A stretch of DNA of 32,382 nt from Pseudomonadota bacterium (GCA_027624235.1 JAQBYB010000029.1:1-32382); one strand, 5' to 3'. Counted from the first letter of the stretch, positions 1-9,919 are shown. Translations and numbers: made by a program. Notes: generated by a model not told the origin, from the sequence alone.

Positions 1-19
1 CACCGATGGCACCTGCGGA

Positions 20-1720
20 TTGCTGTCGGGCTTTATCGCCCGCGCCGAGCAGGAGCCTAAAACCTGGACCCGCCATGATCCGCCCGCCCGTCCAACGGTT
101 AAACCCATTCAGGCTATTTTGGACAATTCTGTCGCCCGTTGGCCGGACCGGCCATGCCTTGATTTTATGGGACGGGTCAGCACCTACGCCGAAATCGGCA
201 ATAAGGTGAACCGGGCGGCCAAGGGTTTTCAGAATTTGGGGGTTCGGAAAGGCGATCGAGTCGGGCTCTGCCTGCCCAACTGCCCATACTATGTGATCGC
301 CTATTTCGCCGCGATGAAGGTCGGGGCAACGGTCGTCAACTTTAACCCGCTCTATACCGAAAACGAAATTCGCGACCAGATTACCGATAGCGGCACCACC
401 GTCATGGTGACGATTGATTTAAAATCGATTTTTCCAAAGGTAGAGGCGGCCCTGAAAAGCACCGCGCTCCGTTCGATTGTCGTTTGTTCGCTTGGCGACG
501 CCTTGCCCCCGGTCAAGGAACTGTTGTTCAACGCCTTCAAACGGGACGAAATCGCGAAAATCTCTGAAGATCTTCGGATCCGTCTCTTCAGCAAACTGGT
601 CTCTCAGGGTGACAATCCAGATCCGGTCGAGATTGACCCGAAAACCGACATCGCCGTGTTGCAATATACCGGCGGCACCACGGGAACGCCGAAAGGCGCC
701 ATGCTGACCCACGTCAACATCTCGGCCAACACCGAACAGGTGCGGCTGTGGATGGGCGACGCCGACCCGGACGGCGAACGCTTCCTGTGCGTCCTTCCCT
801 TTTTCCATGTATTCGCCATGACCGCCGCCATGAACTTAGGGCTCGCAATGGGAGCGGAACTTATTCTGTTGCCGCGTTTCGAGCTTGAAGACGTGCTTAA
901 AACCATCGACGCCAGGCACCCCACCATATTTCCGGCGGTACCAACCATTTTTAACGCCATCTCGGTTTTTGATGAACTGGACCGGTATGACCTTTCCTCC
1001 ATCCGCTATTGTATTTCCGGCGGCGCACCGCTGCCGTCGGCCGTTAAGGCCAGCTTCGAGAAATTGACCGGTTGTGTGGTCGTCGAAGGGTATGGGCTGT
1101 CCGAGGCATCGCCGGTGGTTGCCTGCAATCCGGCCGATGCTGAAAACAAACCCGATTCCATCGGCCTGCCGCTGCCCTGGACAGAGGTGGAAATCCGGGA
1201 CATCGACAATTCAGGTGTTTCGGTGGCGACGGGGGAACGAGGCGAGCTTGCCGTCAGAGGCCCGCAGGTGATGGCCGGGTATTGGAACAACCCGTTGGCA
1301 ACGTCCGAAACGATGCGTGACGGCTGGTTGATGACCGGCGATGTCGGGCACGTCGACGAAGACGGCTATCTATTCCTGACGGACCGCCTAAAAGACGTGA
1401 TTTTCTGTTCCGGCTTTAAGGTGTATCCACGGCTCATCGAGGACGCCCTTTACCTTCATCCCCAAGTCGATGAGGTCATCGTCATCGGCATTCCCGACGA
1501 ATACCGGGGCGAAAAACCCAAGGCATTCGTCAAATTGAAAAACGGCGCGCACGTCAGCGAAGATGAACTTCTCGATTTCGCCGCAAAAAATCTAAACCCC
1601 ATCGAACGCCCGGCGGAAGTCGAGTTTCGCGACGAATTGCCGAAAACCATGATCGGCAAACTTTCGAAAAAAGAACTGGTTTCCGAACATCGCCAACAGA
1701 ATGAGGAACTAACACCATGA
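20..1720 (+). CDS. fadD: Long-chain acyl-CoA synthetase (FadD-like), 5' end uncertain
   Basis: ATP-dependent ligase that activates fatty acids to acyl-CoA, the entry step of beta-oxidation. ANL-superfamily motifs are visible: the phosphate-binding loop YTGGTTGTPKGAM near residue 216, YGLSEASP near 358, the GWLMTGD ... LTDRLKDVI hinge region near 435-460, and PKTMIGKLSKKEL with the C-terminal lysine near 545. The reading frame is open to the left edge. The first usable start is TTG at 20, so the true start may lie outside the window. Another frame ends at base 60 and could be the tail of an upstream gene. The stop overlaps the thiolase start by four bases (ATGA), so the two are very likely translationally coupled. 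Family identity is clear; chain-length preference cannot be read from the sequence. Confidence 0.93.
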   Translation: MLSGFIARAEQEPKTWTRHDPPARPTVKPIQAILDNSVARWPDRPCLDFMGRVSTYAEIGNKVNRAAKGFQNLGVRKGDRVGLCLPNCPYYVIAYFAAMKVGATVVNFNPLYTENEIRDQITDSGTTVMVTIDLKSIFPKVEAALKSTALRSIVVCSLGDALPPVKELLFNAFKRDEIAKISEDLRIRLFSKLVSQGDNPDPVEIDPKTDIAVLQYTGGTTGTPKGAMLTHVNISANTEQVRLWMGDADPDGERFLCVLPFFHVFAMTAAMNLGLAMGAELILLPRFELEDVLKTIDARHPTIFPAVPTIFNAISVFDELDRYDLSSIRYCISGGAPLPSAVKASFEKLTGCVVVEGYGLSEASPVVACNPADAENKPDSIGLPLPWTEVEIRDIDNSGVSVATGERGELAVRGPQVMAGYWNNPLATSETMRDGWLMTGDVGHVDEDGYLFLTDRLKDVIFCSGFKVYPRLIEDALYLHPQVDEVIVIGIPDEYRGEKPKAFVKLKNGAHVSEDELLDFAAKNLNPIERPAEVEFRDELPKTMIGKLSKKELVSEHRQQNEELTP

Positions 1721-2853
1721 AACCCGTTGTCATCGCCGGGTATGTCCGGTCACCCTTCACCCCCGCCTTCAAGGGGGAACTGTCGCGGGTTCGCCCCGAT
1801 GAGATGGCGGCCCAGGTGGTTAAGGGGTTGTTGCAACGCACCGGGGTCGATCCTGAAAAGATTGAAGACCTGATTGTCGGGTGCGCCTTTCCGGAGGGCG
1901 AGCAGGGCTTCAACATCGCCCGCCTGATCGGCTTCCTGGCCGGCCTGCCGCTCAGCGTCGCCGGGGTCACCGTGAACCGGTTCTGTGGGTCGTCCATGCA
2001 GGCCATCCACATGGCCGCCGGCGCCATGCAGATGGATGCCGGCGACGCCTTTATCTGCGCCGGCGTCGAGTCGATGTCGCGAATTCCGATGACCGGCTTC
2101 AACCCGATGCCGCATCCCGGACTCTACGCGCGCTACCCGCAGGCCTATATGGGCATGGGCGAAACGGCGGAAAACGTCGCGGTCAAATACACCATCAGCC
2201 GTGAGGAACAGGATGGCTTCGCCGTCAAAAGCCACGCCAAGGCGGCCGCGGCCCGATCATCGGGCCGGTTGCTGGAGGAAATCGTTACCGTTCAGGGAAA
2301 AGGCGGAGACGTCACGACGGACGGCTGTATCCGTGAAGAAACGACGTCAGACACCTTGGCCGGACTTAAGCCGGCTTTTTCTGAGTCCGGCACGGTCACC
2401 GCCGGAACGTCGTCACCGTTAACCGATGGCGCGTCGGCGGTTTTGGTAACCACCGAGGACTTCGCCGACAAAAATGGGATTACCCCTCTGGCCCGGATCA
2501 AATCCATCGCCGTTTCCGGTTGCCTGCCAGAAATCATGGGCATCGGCCCGGTCGGGTCTTCCAAAAAGGCGCTCGAGCGGGCCGGCATTACGGTCGCCGA
2601 CCTCGACGTCATCGAACTCAACGAGGCGTTTGCGAGCCAGTCTCTGGCTTCGATCCGTGATCTCGGGCTGGACGCCTCGAAAATCAATATCGACGGCGGC
2701 GCCCTGGCTATCGGCCATGCTCTTGGCGCCACCGGGGCGCGCATCACCGGCAAGGCGGCGCAGATTCTAAAACGTGACGGTGGCCGTTATGCCTTGGCGA
2801 CGCAATGCATCGGCGGCGGCCAGGGCATCGCCACCGTCCTGGAGTCCATTTAA
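1717..2853 (+). CDS. fadA: Thiolase (acetyl-CoA C-acyltransferase)
   Basis: Last step of beta-oxidation: cleaves 3-ketoacyl-CoA with CoA to acetyl-CoA and a shortened acyl-CoA. The thiolase active site is complete: nucleophilic Cys90 in RFCGSSMQ, the NEAFASQ loop, His334 in GGALAIGHALGATGAR, and Cys364 in TQCIGGGQG. Its 378 residues are near the usual 380-400. A GAGGAA ribosome-binding site lies inside the end of the ligase gene, and the ATG overlaps that gene's stop. The hydroxyacyl-CoA dehydrogenase gene starts on the base after this stop. Because it sits with a FadN-type partner, it is more likely a degradative thiolase than a biosynthetic PhaA-type enzyme; this is inferred from context. 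Confidence 0.94.
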   Translation: MKPVVIAGYVRSPFTPAFKGELSRVRPDEMAAQVVKGLLQRTGVDPEKIEDLIVGCAFPEGEQGFNIARLIGFLAGLPLSVAGVTVNRFCGSSMQAIHMAAGAMQMDAGDAFICAGVESMSRIPMTGFNPMPHPGLYARYPQAYMGMGETAENVAVKYTISREEQDGFAVKSHAKAAAARSSGRLLEEIVTVQGKGGDVTTDGCIREETTSDTLAGLKPAFSESGTVTAGTSSPLTDGASAVLVTTEDFADKNGITPLARIKSIAVSGCLPEIMGIGPVGSSKKALERAGITVADLDVIELNEAFASQSLASIRDLGLDASKINIDGGALAIGHALGATGARITGKAAQILKRDGGRYALATQCIGGGQGIATVLESI

Positions 2854-5160
2854 ATGAGTCCTATCGAAAAAGTCTGCGTTATCGGCGCCGGGGTCATGGG
2901 CGCCGGCATCGCCGCCCAGGCCGCCAATGCGGGCGCCGACGTGGTGTTGCTGGATGTCGTGCCGGACGCGGCAAAGGGCGCCATCGAAAAGATGAAGAAG
3001 GCGCAACCCGCTGCCTTCATGCACCCCACCGTCGCCGGAAGGGTAACGCCGGGCTGTACCGTCAGCGACCTTGCGCTGATCGAAGATTGTGACTGGATCA
3101 TCGAGGCCATTATCGAAAGACCGGACATCAAGCAGGCCCTGTACCGTTCCTTGGCGCCGCACCTGAAGACCGGCGCCATCGTCAGTTCTAACACCTCGAC
3201 CCTGCCGCTGCGGGTGTTGACGGAAGGCATGGACGACGACCTGAAAAAACGGTTTCTGATTACCCATTTTTTCAATCCGCCGCGCTATATGCGGCTGTTC
3301 GAAATCGTCGCCGGCCCCGACACGGACCCCGACATCGAATCCCGCGTCCGTGATTTCGTTGACACGCGGATGGGTAAAAGCGTCGTCACCGCCAAGGACA
3401 CGCCCGGCTTTATCGCCAACCGAATCGGCACCTTTTGGCTGCAGGCGGCGGTCACCGAAGCCTTCCGCCAGAACATCGGCGTCGAGGAAGCCGATGCCGT
3501 GCTTGGCCGGCCCGCCGGGATTCCCGGAACCGGTATTTTCGGGCTTCTCGATCTGGTCGGCCTCGACCTGATGCCGCATATCTTGGCGAGCTTCGAGACG
3601 GCGCTTAGCCCCGACGATGCCTTTCACGACTTGGGCAAAGCGCCGGACCTTCTCAGCCGGATGATCGAAGATGGCTATACCGGTCGCAAGGGCAAGGGCG
3701 GCTTTTACCGTCTCAACACCGAAGGCGGAGAAAAAATAAAAGAGGTCATTAACCTGCAAACCGGCGAATACGCCCCGGCCCGGCGGCCAAAACCGGCGGC
3801 GGCATCTGTCGCCCGCAAAGGCGGTCTCAGGGCAACGCTTGAACACGACAGCGCCGAGGGCCGCTATGCCCGTTCCGTGCTGGTGCCGACGCTCGCCTAC
3901 GCCGCCTCGCTGGTGCCGGAAATCGCCGATGATCCCGAGTCCGTCGATCGCGCCATGCGGCTTGGATACAACTGGAAAACCGGGCCGTTTGAGCTGATCG
4001 ACAAACTCGGCCCGGCCTGGCTGGCGGCGGCGATGACCGAACAAGGCCTGCGCGTTCCGCCTCTTCTTGAAGCGGTCGGGGAAAATTCGTTTTATCGGGT
4101 TCGGGACGGGCGCTTACAGCAGTTCACCGGGGCTACTTACGAAAATGTCCAGCGTCCGAACGGGGTGCTGCTGCTGCAAGACGTCAAACGCGCCGGCCCG
4201 CCGATCGCCCGCAATTTATCGGCCAGCCTGTGGGATATCGGTGACGGCGTCGCCTGTCTGGAATTCACCTCGAAGATGAATTCCCTGAACCCGTTCATTC
4301 TGTGGATGATGGATAAAGCGGTCAGGGAATTACCCGGCCGCGGATTCAAGGCCCTGGTCATTCATAATGACGCCAGCAATTTCTCCGTCGGCGCCAACAT
4401 TGCGATGTTGCTGTACGGCGCCAAGTTACACCTGTGGCCATTCGTTCGCTGGGTGCTGAAACGGGGTCAGGAAACCTTTGCCCGATTAAAGTACGCGCCT
4501 TTTCCCGTCGTCGGCGCGCCGTCGGGCATGGCGCTGGGCGGCGGCTGCGAAGTGCTGCTGCACTGCGACGCCATCGAGGCGCACGCGGAAACCTATATCG
4601 GCCTGGTCGAAGCCGGCGTCGGTATCGTTCCCGGCTGGGGCGGCTGCAAGGAACTGTTGGGCCGCTGGTCAGTCCACAAGGACCGCCCCGGCGGCCCGAT
4701 GCCGCCGGTGATGAAGGCGTTTGAGCCGATCGCCATGGCCCAGGTCTCCAAGTCGGCGATGGAAGCCAGGGATTTTCTGTTCCTGCGCCCCGATGACACC
4801 GTTGTCATGAACCATGACCGGGTGCTGGCGTCGGCCAAGGCACGCGCCCTTACCTTGGCCGAAGACTATACGCCGCCGGAACCCTACGAATTGCATCTAC
4901 CGGGGCCGACGGGTCAGACCGCGCTCGACCTCGGCGTGCGGGATTTCATCAATAAGGGCGTCGCCTCGCCCCATGACGGCGCCATCGCCCACCAACTGGC
5001 TTTCGTGCTGAGCGGCGGCGACACCGATGCCCTGGATACGGTTTCCGAAGTCCAACTGTTACGGCTTGAGCGAGACGCTAACCTCATACTCGCCCGCACG
5101 CCAAAGACCAAGGCCCGGGTCGAACATATGCTGACAAAGGGTAAACCGCTCAGAAACTGA
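2854..5160 (+). CDS. fadN: 3-hydroxyacyl-CoA dehydrogenase / enoyl-CoA hydratase, FadN-type
   Basis: Bifunctional middle-step enzyme of beta-oxidation. The N-terminal half is an NAD-binding hydroxyacyl-CoA dehydrogenase with the Rossmann loop GAGVMGAGIA near residues 10-20 and His138 in ITHFFNPPRYM. A second dehydrogenase C-terminal-type domain follows around 330-420. The C-terminal part is a crotonase domain with the oxyanion segment SNFSVGANIAML, then Glu566 in GGGCEVLLHCD and Glu586 in GLVEAGVGIVPGWGG. The 20-residue spacing between these glutamates matches the catalytic pair of classical hydratases, so both activities look intact. The domain order is the reverse of E. coli FadB and matches Bacillus FadN. 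ATG directly abuts the thiolase stop, with GGAG ten bases upstream. Confidence 0.93.
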   Translation: MSPIEKVCVIGAGVMGAGIAAQAANAGADVVLLDVVPDAAKGAIEKMKKAQPAAFMHPTVAGRVTPGCTVSDLALIEDCDWIIEAIIERPDIKQALYRSLAPHLKTGAIVSSNTSTLPLRVLTEGMDDDLKKRFLITHFFNPPRYMRLFEIVAGPDTDPDIESRVRDFVDTRMGKSVVTAKDTPGFIANRIGTFWLQAAVTEAFRQNIGVEEADAVLGRPAGIPGTGIFGLLDLVGLDLMPHILASFETALSPDDAFHDLGKAPDLLSRMIEDGYTGRKGKGGFYRLNTEGGEKIKEVINLQTGEYAPARRPKPAAASVARKGGLRATLEHDSAEGRYARSVLVPTLAYAASLVPEIADDPESVDRAMRLGYNWKTGPFELIDKLGPAWLAAAMTEQGLRVPPLLEAVGENSFYRVRDGRLQQFTGATYENVQRPNGVLLLQDVKRAGPPIARNLSASLWDIGDGVACLEFTSKMNSLNPFILWMMDKAVRELPGRGFKALVIHNDASNFSVGANIAMLLYGAKLHLWPFVRWVLKRGQETFARLKYAPFPVVGAPSGMALGGGCEVLLHCDAIEAHAETYIGLVEAGVGIVPGWGGCKELLGRWSVHKDRPGGPMPPVMKAFEPIAMAQVSKSAMEARDFLFLRPDDTVVMNHDRVLASAKARALTLAEDYTPPEPYELHLPGPTGQTALDLGVRDFINKGVASPHDGAIAHQLAFVLSGGDTDALDTVSEVQLLRLERDANLILARTPKTKARVEHMLTKGKPLRN

Positions 5161-5174
5161 GCAGGAGACGAACC

Positions 5175-7463
5175 ATGACGACATTGACAATGATTGCGTT
5201 GCTCCTCGCCGCCGGACTGATCGCCCTTTTTGTGATTCCGGTCATCAGACGCCCGTTGATTTCGGCCCCGGTGATGAAAATTGTCGGACGCGCCCTGCCG
5301 ACGATGGGAGAAACCGAACGGATCGCGCTCGAAGCCGGAACCGTGTGGTGGGACGGCGAGCTGTTTTCCGGAAACCCGGACTGGCGCAAGCTGCTCGATT
5401 TCGAGATCAAGCCGTTGACCGATGAAGAACAGGCCTTCCTCGACGGCCCGGTCGAGAAACTTTGTCACATGCTCGACGACTGGCAGGTCAACCAGGACCG
5501 CGATCTGCCGCCGGATGTCTGGACCTTCATCAAGGACAACGGCTTCTTCGGCATTATCATTCCAAAAGATTTCGGCGGCCTGGGGTATTCCGCCCACGCC
5601 CATTCGGCGGTCGTCGTCAAGCTGTCGAGCCGCAGCGTCACTGCCGCCGTCACCGTCATGGTGCCCAATTCGTTGGGGCCTGGCGAATTGTTGCTGCATT
5701 ACGGCACCGACGCACAGAAGAATCACTATCTGCCCCGTCTGGCCCGTGGCGAAGACATCCCGTGCTTCGCCCTGACCGAACCGGGCGCCGGCAGCGATGC
5801 CGCCAATGGCCAGAGCCAAGGCATTGTGTGCAAGGGAATGTGGGACGGCAAAGAGATCACCGGTATCCGCCTGACCTTCAATAAGCGCTATATTACGCTG
5901 GCGCCGGTGGCCACCGTGGTCGGCCTCGCGTTTAAGCTGTTCGACCCGGACCATCTGTTGGGCGGGGAAGAAGACATCGGCATCACCTGCGCCCTGATCC
6001 CCCGCGACACGCCGGGCATGGGGATCGGCAACCGGCACGACCCGATGGGGGTGCCGTTCCAGAACGGACCCGTTCGTGGCAAGGACGTCTTCGTGCCGCT
6101 GGAGTATATCATCGGCGGGCGGGAGGGCGCCGGCAACGGTTGGCGCATGCTGATGGAATCGCTGGCCGCCGGACGCAGTATATCCCTGCCCTCGCAATCC
6201 CTCGGCGCCGCCGAACTCGCCGCCCGTTCAACCAGCGCCTATGCCACCGTGCGCGAACAGTTCGGCATGCCCATCGGCAAGTTCGAAGGTGTGCGCGAAC
6301 GGCTGGCGCGTATTGGCGGCCATGCTTATTTCATGAACGCCGGTCGCCGTCTGGCGATGGGCGCCGTCGATGCCGGCGAAAAACCGTCGGTGATCTCAGC
6401 CGTGGTCAAAGCCTACCTGACGGAAGGCTCCAGGCTGTGCATTAATGACGCCATGGACATCCATGCCGGAGCGGCGATCTGCCGGGGGCCTGCGAATATT
6501 TTCACCCGCCCGTATGATGCCATGCCCATCGGCATCACGGTCGAGGGCGCCAATATTCTGACCCGTTCCCTGATCATTTTCGGCCAAGGGGCAATCCGCT
6601 GTCATCCCTTCGTCCTCGACGAAATGCAGGCCATCCAGGGCGGCGACGTCCGCGCCTTCGATGCCGCCTTCTTCGGCCATATCGCGCACATCGCCAAGAA
6701 TGGTGTCCGCGCCTTCGCGTTGGGTCTGACCGGCGGCGGCCTGGCATCATCTCCGCTCAGCGGGTTCGAATCCGGCTATTACAAGGATCTGACGCGGTTC
6801 TCGGCGGCTTTTGCGCTGATTTCCGATGTTGCGCTAGGCACCCTGGGCGGCGCGCTTAAACGTAAGGAGTATCTTTCCGGCCGCCTGGCGGATGCCTTCG
6901 CCTGGATGTTTTTGGCGACGGCGACGTTGAAACATTTTCACGACAACGGTCGCCCGCGAAATCAACAGGCGTTGCTCCACTGGACCTGCACCCACGCCCT
7001 GTTGGAAACCGAACGTGCGCTTCTCGGCGTTCTCGCCAACCTGCCGAACCGCTTCGCCGCCGGATTTGCAAAACTGCTGGCGTTTCCCCTCGGCGCCACG
7101 CGCCCGGCGCTGACCGACCGGCAAATCGATGCCGTGGCCGAGGCGATGACGACCGACATGGATGTTCGCGGCGCCCTGACCGCCGATATCTTCGTTCCGG
7201 GCCCGGACGATCCCGGACTGGGCGCCCTGGAACATGCCTTCCTGCGCATTCTCGCCGCCGCCCCAGCGCGGGCAAAGTTAGACCAAGCACGGCGCGACGG
7301 AAGACTGGCCAAGAACACCGTCTCCGCCATGACGCAGGCCGCCCTGGACGCGGGCATTGTGTCGAAAGAAGAAAGCGGCCTGATCGAAGAAGCGGAACGT
7401 CTGCGCGACGCCGTGATCCAAGTCAGCGATTTCGACCCGGATTCCTATAACACGTTGCGATAA
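5175..7463 (+). CDS. fadE: Acyl-CoA dehydrogenase, FadE family
   Basis: FAD enzyme making the first double bond in acyl-CoA. At 762 residues it is of the long FadE type rather than the roughly 380-residue soluble type. A hydrophobic N-terminal segment (residues about 5-25) suggests membrane association, as in E. coli FadE. The flavin/substrate signature CFALTEPGAGSDA lies near residues 196-209, and the FadE-specific C-terminal extension is present (residues about 470-762, including the EYLSGRLADAFAWMFLA segment). It starts 14 bases after the hydroxyacyl-CoA dehydrogenase gene with a good AGGAGA ribosome-binding site, and completes the four-gene operon. A 97-base gap follows, with no clear hairpin terminator. 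Confidence 0.93.
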   Translation: MTTLTMIALLLAAGLIALFVIPVIRRPLISAPVMKIVGRALPTMGETERIALEAGTVWWDGELFSGNPDWRKLLDFEIKPLTDEEQAFLDGPVEKLCHMLDDWQVNQDRDLPPDVWTFIKDNGFFGIIIPKDFGGLGYSAHAHSAVVVKLSSRSVTAAVTVMVPNSLGPGELLLHYGTDAQKNHYLPRLARGEDIPCFALTEPGAGSDAANGQSQGIVCKGMWDGKEITGIRLTFNKRYITLAPVATVVGLAFKLFDPDHLLGGEEDIGITCALIPRDTPGMGIGNRHDPMGVPFQNGPVRGKDVFVPLEYIIGGREGAGNGWRMLMESLAAGRSISLPSQSLGAAELAARSTSAYATVREQFGMPIGKFEGVRERLARIGGHAYFMNAGRRLAMGAVDAGEKPSVISAVVKAYLTEGSRLCINDAMDIHAGAAICRGPANIFTRPYDAMPIGITVEGANILTRSLIIFGQGAIRCHPFVLDEMQAIQGGDVRAFDAAFFGHIAHIAKNGVRAFALGLTGGGLASSPLSGFESGYYKDLTRFSAAFALISDVALGTLGGALKRKEYLSGRLADAFAWMFLATATLKHFHDNGRPRNQQALLHWTCTHALLETERALLGVLANLPNRFAAGFAKLLAFPLGATRPALTDRQIDAVAEAMTTDMDVRGALTADIFVPGPDDPGLGALEHAFLRILAAAPARAKLDQARRDGRLAKNTVSAMTQAALDAGIVSKEESGLIEEAERLRDAVIQVSDFDPDSYNTLR

Positions 7464-7560
7464 GCTCCCTTCGGCGTTTCTTTTCTGGGTGTTATTGTGT
7501 TGAAGGCATCCTAAATTCGGATGTGTAAGGCAATACTTCGTTAAACCAGGGAAGAGCGGA

Positions 7561-9162
7561 ATGATTTTCGGCGAAGTGCCAGTCGATGAAGCGGAAAACA
7601 CGATCCTGGCGCACACGGTGCGGGCGCAATCCCTTACGGTCAAAAAGGGGGTCAAGCTGAGCGCCGCCGATATCAATGCGCTTAGCCAGGCCGGAATCGA
7701 AACCGTGATGGTGGCTCGGATCGAAGCCGGCGACGTGATGGAAAATGAAGTCGCCCAAACCGTCGCCTCACGCCTGGGCGGCCCAGGGGTCGATGTCATG
7801 GTTCCGGTGGCCGGCCGATGCAACCTGCACGCCCAGGTCGGCGGGGTGGTCACCATCAACGCGGCGATCATCGACGCGCTCAACGGTTCCGGCGACGGTG
7901 TGGTCACCAGCACGGTCGCGCCCTTCGAGGTCGTCGAGCCCGGCCGCGCCCTGGCAACCATCAAGGTCATCCCCTACGCAATTCCGAAGGCCCGGCTTAA
8001 AGCCTTAACCGCGCTGACCGGCCAGGAAGCCGCTATCGCCGTCCATACATTCCGCCCCCGGCGAGTCGGATTGGTGTTGACCCGGGTCGCCGGGAACCAG
8101 GAAAAGCTGCTCGATAAGGCCCATGCGGTCATTTCGGCGCGGCTGGAAACCTATGGAAGCCGGGTGGTTCATGAAGCGCGCATCGACCATGGGGCTGCGG
8201 TTCTCGCCGACGCGATCGAAGCCATGCGGACGGCGGGCGCCGACCTGATCCTTATCTTAGGCGGCGCCAGCACGTCTGATCGAAAAGACGTGGTGCCGGC
8301 GGCCATTGAACGGGCCGGCGGCACAATCGATTTGTTCGGCGTTCCGGTCGACCCCGGAAACCTGTTGGTTTCGGCCAGACTTGGGGACATAAGCGTTCTC
8401 GGACTCCCCGGCTGCGCCCGGTCCCCGCAATCGAACGGCGTCGACCTGATCCTGCCGAGAGTGTTGGCAGACCTCGACGTTTCCCCCGGTGTTCTTTTGG
8501 GGATGGGTGTCGGCGGTCTTTTGAAGGACGTGCCGGACCGGGCTCAACCCCGCGAAAGCCATCCCCCAAAAACCCCGGCGATCCCCCGTGGCGGGGTTTC
8601 CGCCTTGGTGCTGGCCGGCGGCGCCTCGAAACGAATGGGCAAGACCAACAAGTTGTTGGTTGAGGTCGATGGAACGGCGTTGGTTCGTCAGGTCGCGGCA
8701 ATAGCGTTTGAGTCGGATGCCGCCGAGGTCATTGTCGTCACCGGACATGAGGCGGATCTGGTGCGTGAGGCCCTTTCAGTTTTCGACGTCCGCTTTGTTC
8801 ACAACCCTTACTATCAGGAAGGACTCAGCACCTCGCTCAGGGCCGGCATCGGCGCCGTTTCCGAAGAAATTTCCGGGGCCGTCGTACTGCTTGGTGACAT
8901 GCCGCGGGTGACGGCTGGAATCGTCAACGCGTTAATTAAACAATTCCATGCCGATCAAGACGGGACCATCTGTCAGCCGACGTTCGACGGTCGGCCTGGC
9001 AATCCCGTCCTCTGGCCACGCGAGTACTTTCCGGAAATGTTGGACATTTGGGGCGATAGCGGGGCACGTCAATTGATAGAGCGGTATGCGGATCGCGTAT
9101 CCAAGGTCGAGGTCGGCGACGCCGGCATCCATTTTGATATCGACACGCCGGATGACCTATAA
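7561..9162 (+). CDS. Molybdopterin-binding / MobA-like nucleotidyltransferase fusion (MocA-type)
   Basis: Two-domain protein of molybdenum-cofactor maturation. Residues about 1-335 are a MoCF/MoeA-like molybdopterin-binding region (VITINAAIIDAL-like segment, LILILGGASTSDRKDVVPAAI, LGLPGCARSPQSNGVDL). From about residue 346 there is a MobA/MocA-like nucleotidyltransferase with VLAGGASKRMGKTNKLL and LLGDMPRV. Proteins of this architecture are annotated in alphaproteobacteria as molybdopterin-binding/glycosyltransferase-2-like. They are thought to attach CMP to molybdopterin for xanthine- or CO-dehydrogenase-type enzymes, often beside XdhC and CoxG. An XdhC remnant and a CoxG gene do lie 1-1.5 kb downstream, but no large molybdoenzyme subunit is in the window. 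ATG is preceded by GGGAAGAGCGGA. The exact nucleotide donor cannot be read from the sequence. Confidence 0.85.
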   Translation: MIFGEVPVDEAENTILAHTVRAQSLTVKKGVKLSAADINALSQAGIETVMVARIEAGDVMENEVAQTVASRLGGPGVDVMVPVAGRCNLHAQVGGVVTINAAIIDALNGSGDGVVTSTVAPFEVVEPGRALATIKVIPYAIPKARLKALTALTGQEAAIAVHTFRPRRVGLVLTRVAGNQEKLLDKAHAVISARLETYGSRVVHEARIDHGAAVLADAIEAMRTAGADLILILGGASTSDRKDVVPAAIERAGGTIDLFGVPVDPGNLLVSARLGDISVLGLPGCARSPQSNGVDLILPRVLADLDVSPGVLLGMGVGGLLKDVPDRAQPRESHPPKTPAIPRGGVSALVLAGGASKRMGKTNKLLVEVDGTALVRQVAAIAFESDAAEVIVVTGHEADLVREALSVFDVRFVHNPYYQEGLSTSLRAGIGAVSEEISGAVVLLGDMPRVTAGIVNALIKQFHADQDGTICQPTFDGRPGNPVLWPREYFPEMLDIWGDSGARQLIERYADRVSKVEVGDAGIHFDIDTPDDL

Positions 9163-9226
9163 AGCTGACTAGGGTTTGGACTTTTTCGGGTATAAACACG
9201 TAAAGGTATTTCTTGGAGTGGGTTTA

Positions 9227-9919
9227 ATGAGCGCAAGCCGGCGCATACATTTTCTTGTTTTTATTGTCTCAGTATTTGCAATGGGAGCAGCCGGACCAGC
9301 AGTTTGGGCAGCTTCGGAGAATGATTCCCACGCCCAGACGAAAGATGAAGTGAGCGTTGCCAAAGAGAGCATCGCTGGAACGGTGACGCGGATCAAATCG
9401 TCAGCTATCGCAGTTCAGAATGCCGTGCCGCGACCGCTTATGGTCGGCAGCCCTATTTATGTGGGTGATGTCATTTCCACCAGTTCGGAGGCCAGATTGG
9501 AAATCACAATGATCGACGATGCGGTAATGACGCTCGGTGCAAGCGCCATTTTCATAGTCCTCGATTACATCTATCAAGGAGATGGTGGAAATGCAGCCAC
9601 CCGGCTACTCAGCGGCGCGTTACGCTCGACATCGGGGAATATCTCAAAACCGAAAGACAAACCATTCAAGCTCTATTCGGAATTCGGCACGATCGGAATT
9701 CGCGGCACCGACTTCTGGGCCGGTTACCTACACGGCGAGTTCCACGTCGGCTTGCTCTCAGGGGCCGGCGTATACGTTGAAAACGATGCCGGGAGGGTCG
9801 AAATAACGCGTATCGGTTACGGCGCCAAAATCATAAAGAGGGGCGCCGCCCCAACGCCGCCCAAACCCTGGGCTAATGATATGCTGAACATGAGCAAGGA
9901 CTCGGTCTCGTTCGAATAA
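9227..9919 (+). CDS. Secreted FecR-domain protein
   Basis: About 230 residues with a clear signal peptide (MSASRRIHFLVFIVSVFAMG, cleavage likely after AVWA). A FecR-type beta-rich domain follows: GTVTRIKSSAIAVQNA, VGDVISTSSEARLEITMIDD, LSGALRST, and EFGTIGIRGTDFW. Such periplasmic domains occur in sigma-factor regulators and in stand-alone envelope proteins. No sigma factor or TonB receptor adjoins it, so its partner is unknown. The start at 9227 is chosen for GGAG ten bases upstream and because it begins the signal peptide; the frame stays open upstream to a TTG at 9176. The gene begins about 65 bases after the molybdopterin fusion gene, and its codon use is less GC-rich than that of neighbours. 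It converges with the CoxG gene. Confidence 0.82.
   Translation: MSASRRIHFLVFIVSVFAMGAAGPAVWAASENDSHAQTKDEVSVAKESIAGTVTRIKSSAIAVQNAVPRPLMVGSPIYVGDVISTSSEARLEITMIDDAVMTLGASAIFIVLDYIYQGDGGNAATRLLSGALRSTSGNISKPKDKPFKLYSEFGTIGIRGTDFWAGYLHGEFHVGLLSGAGVYVENDAGRVEITRIGYGAKIIKRGAAPTPPKPWANDMLNMSKDSVSFE

Noticed and set aside
2767-4044. Long open frame on the minus strand (425 codons) opposite the FadN-type gene
   Set aside because: It mirrors a clearly coding plus-strand gene with GC-rich third positions, and its translation shows no recognisable motif.
4914-6197. 427-codon minus-strand frame opposite the FadN/FadE junction
   Set aside because: Antisense shadow of two strongly identified genes; composition rich in His, Arg and Gly, as expected for a shadow frame.
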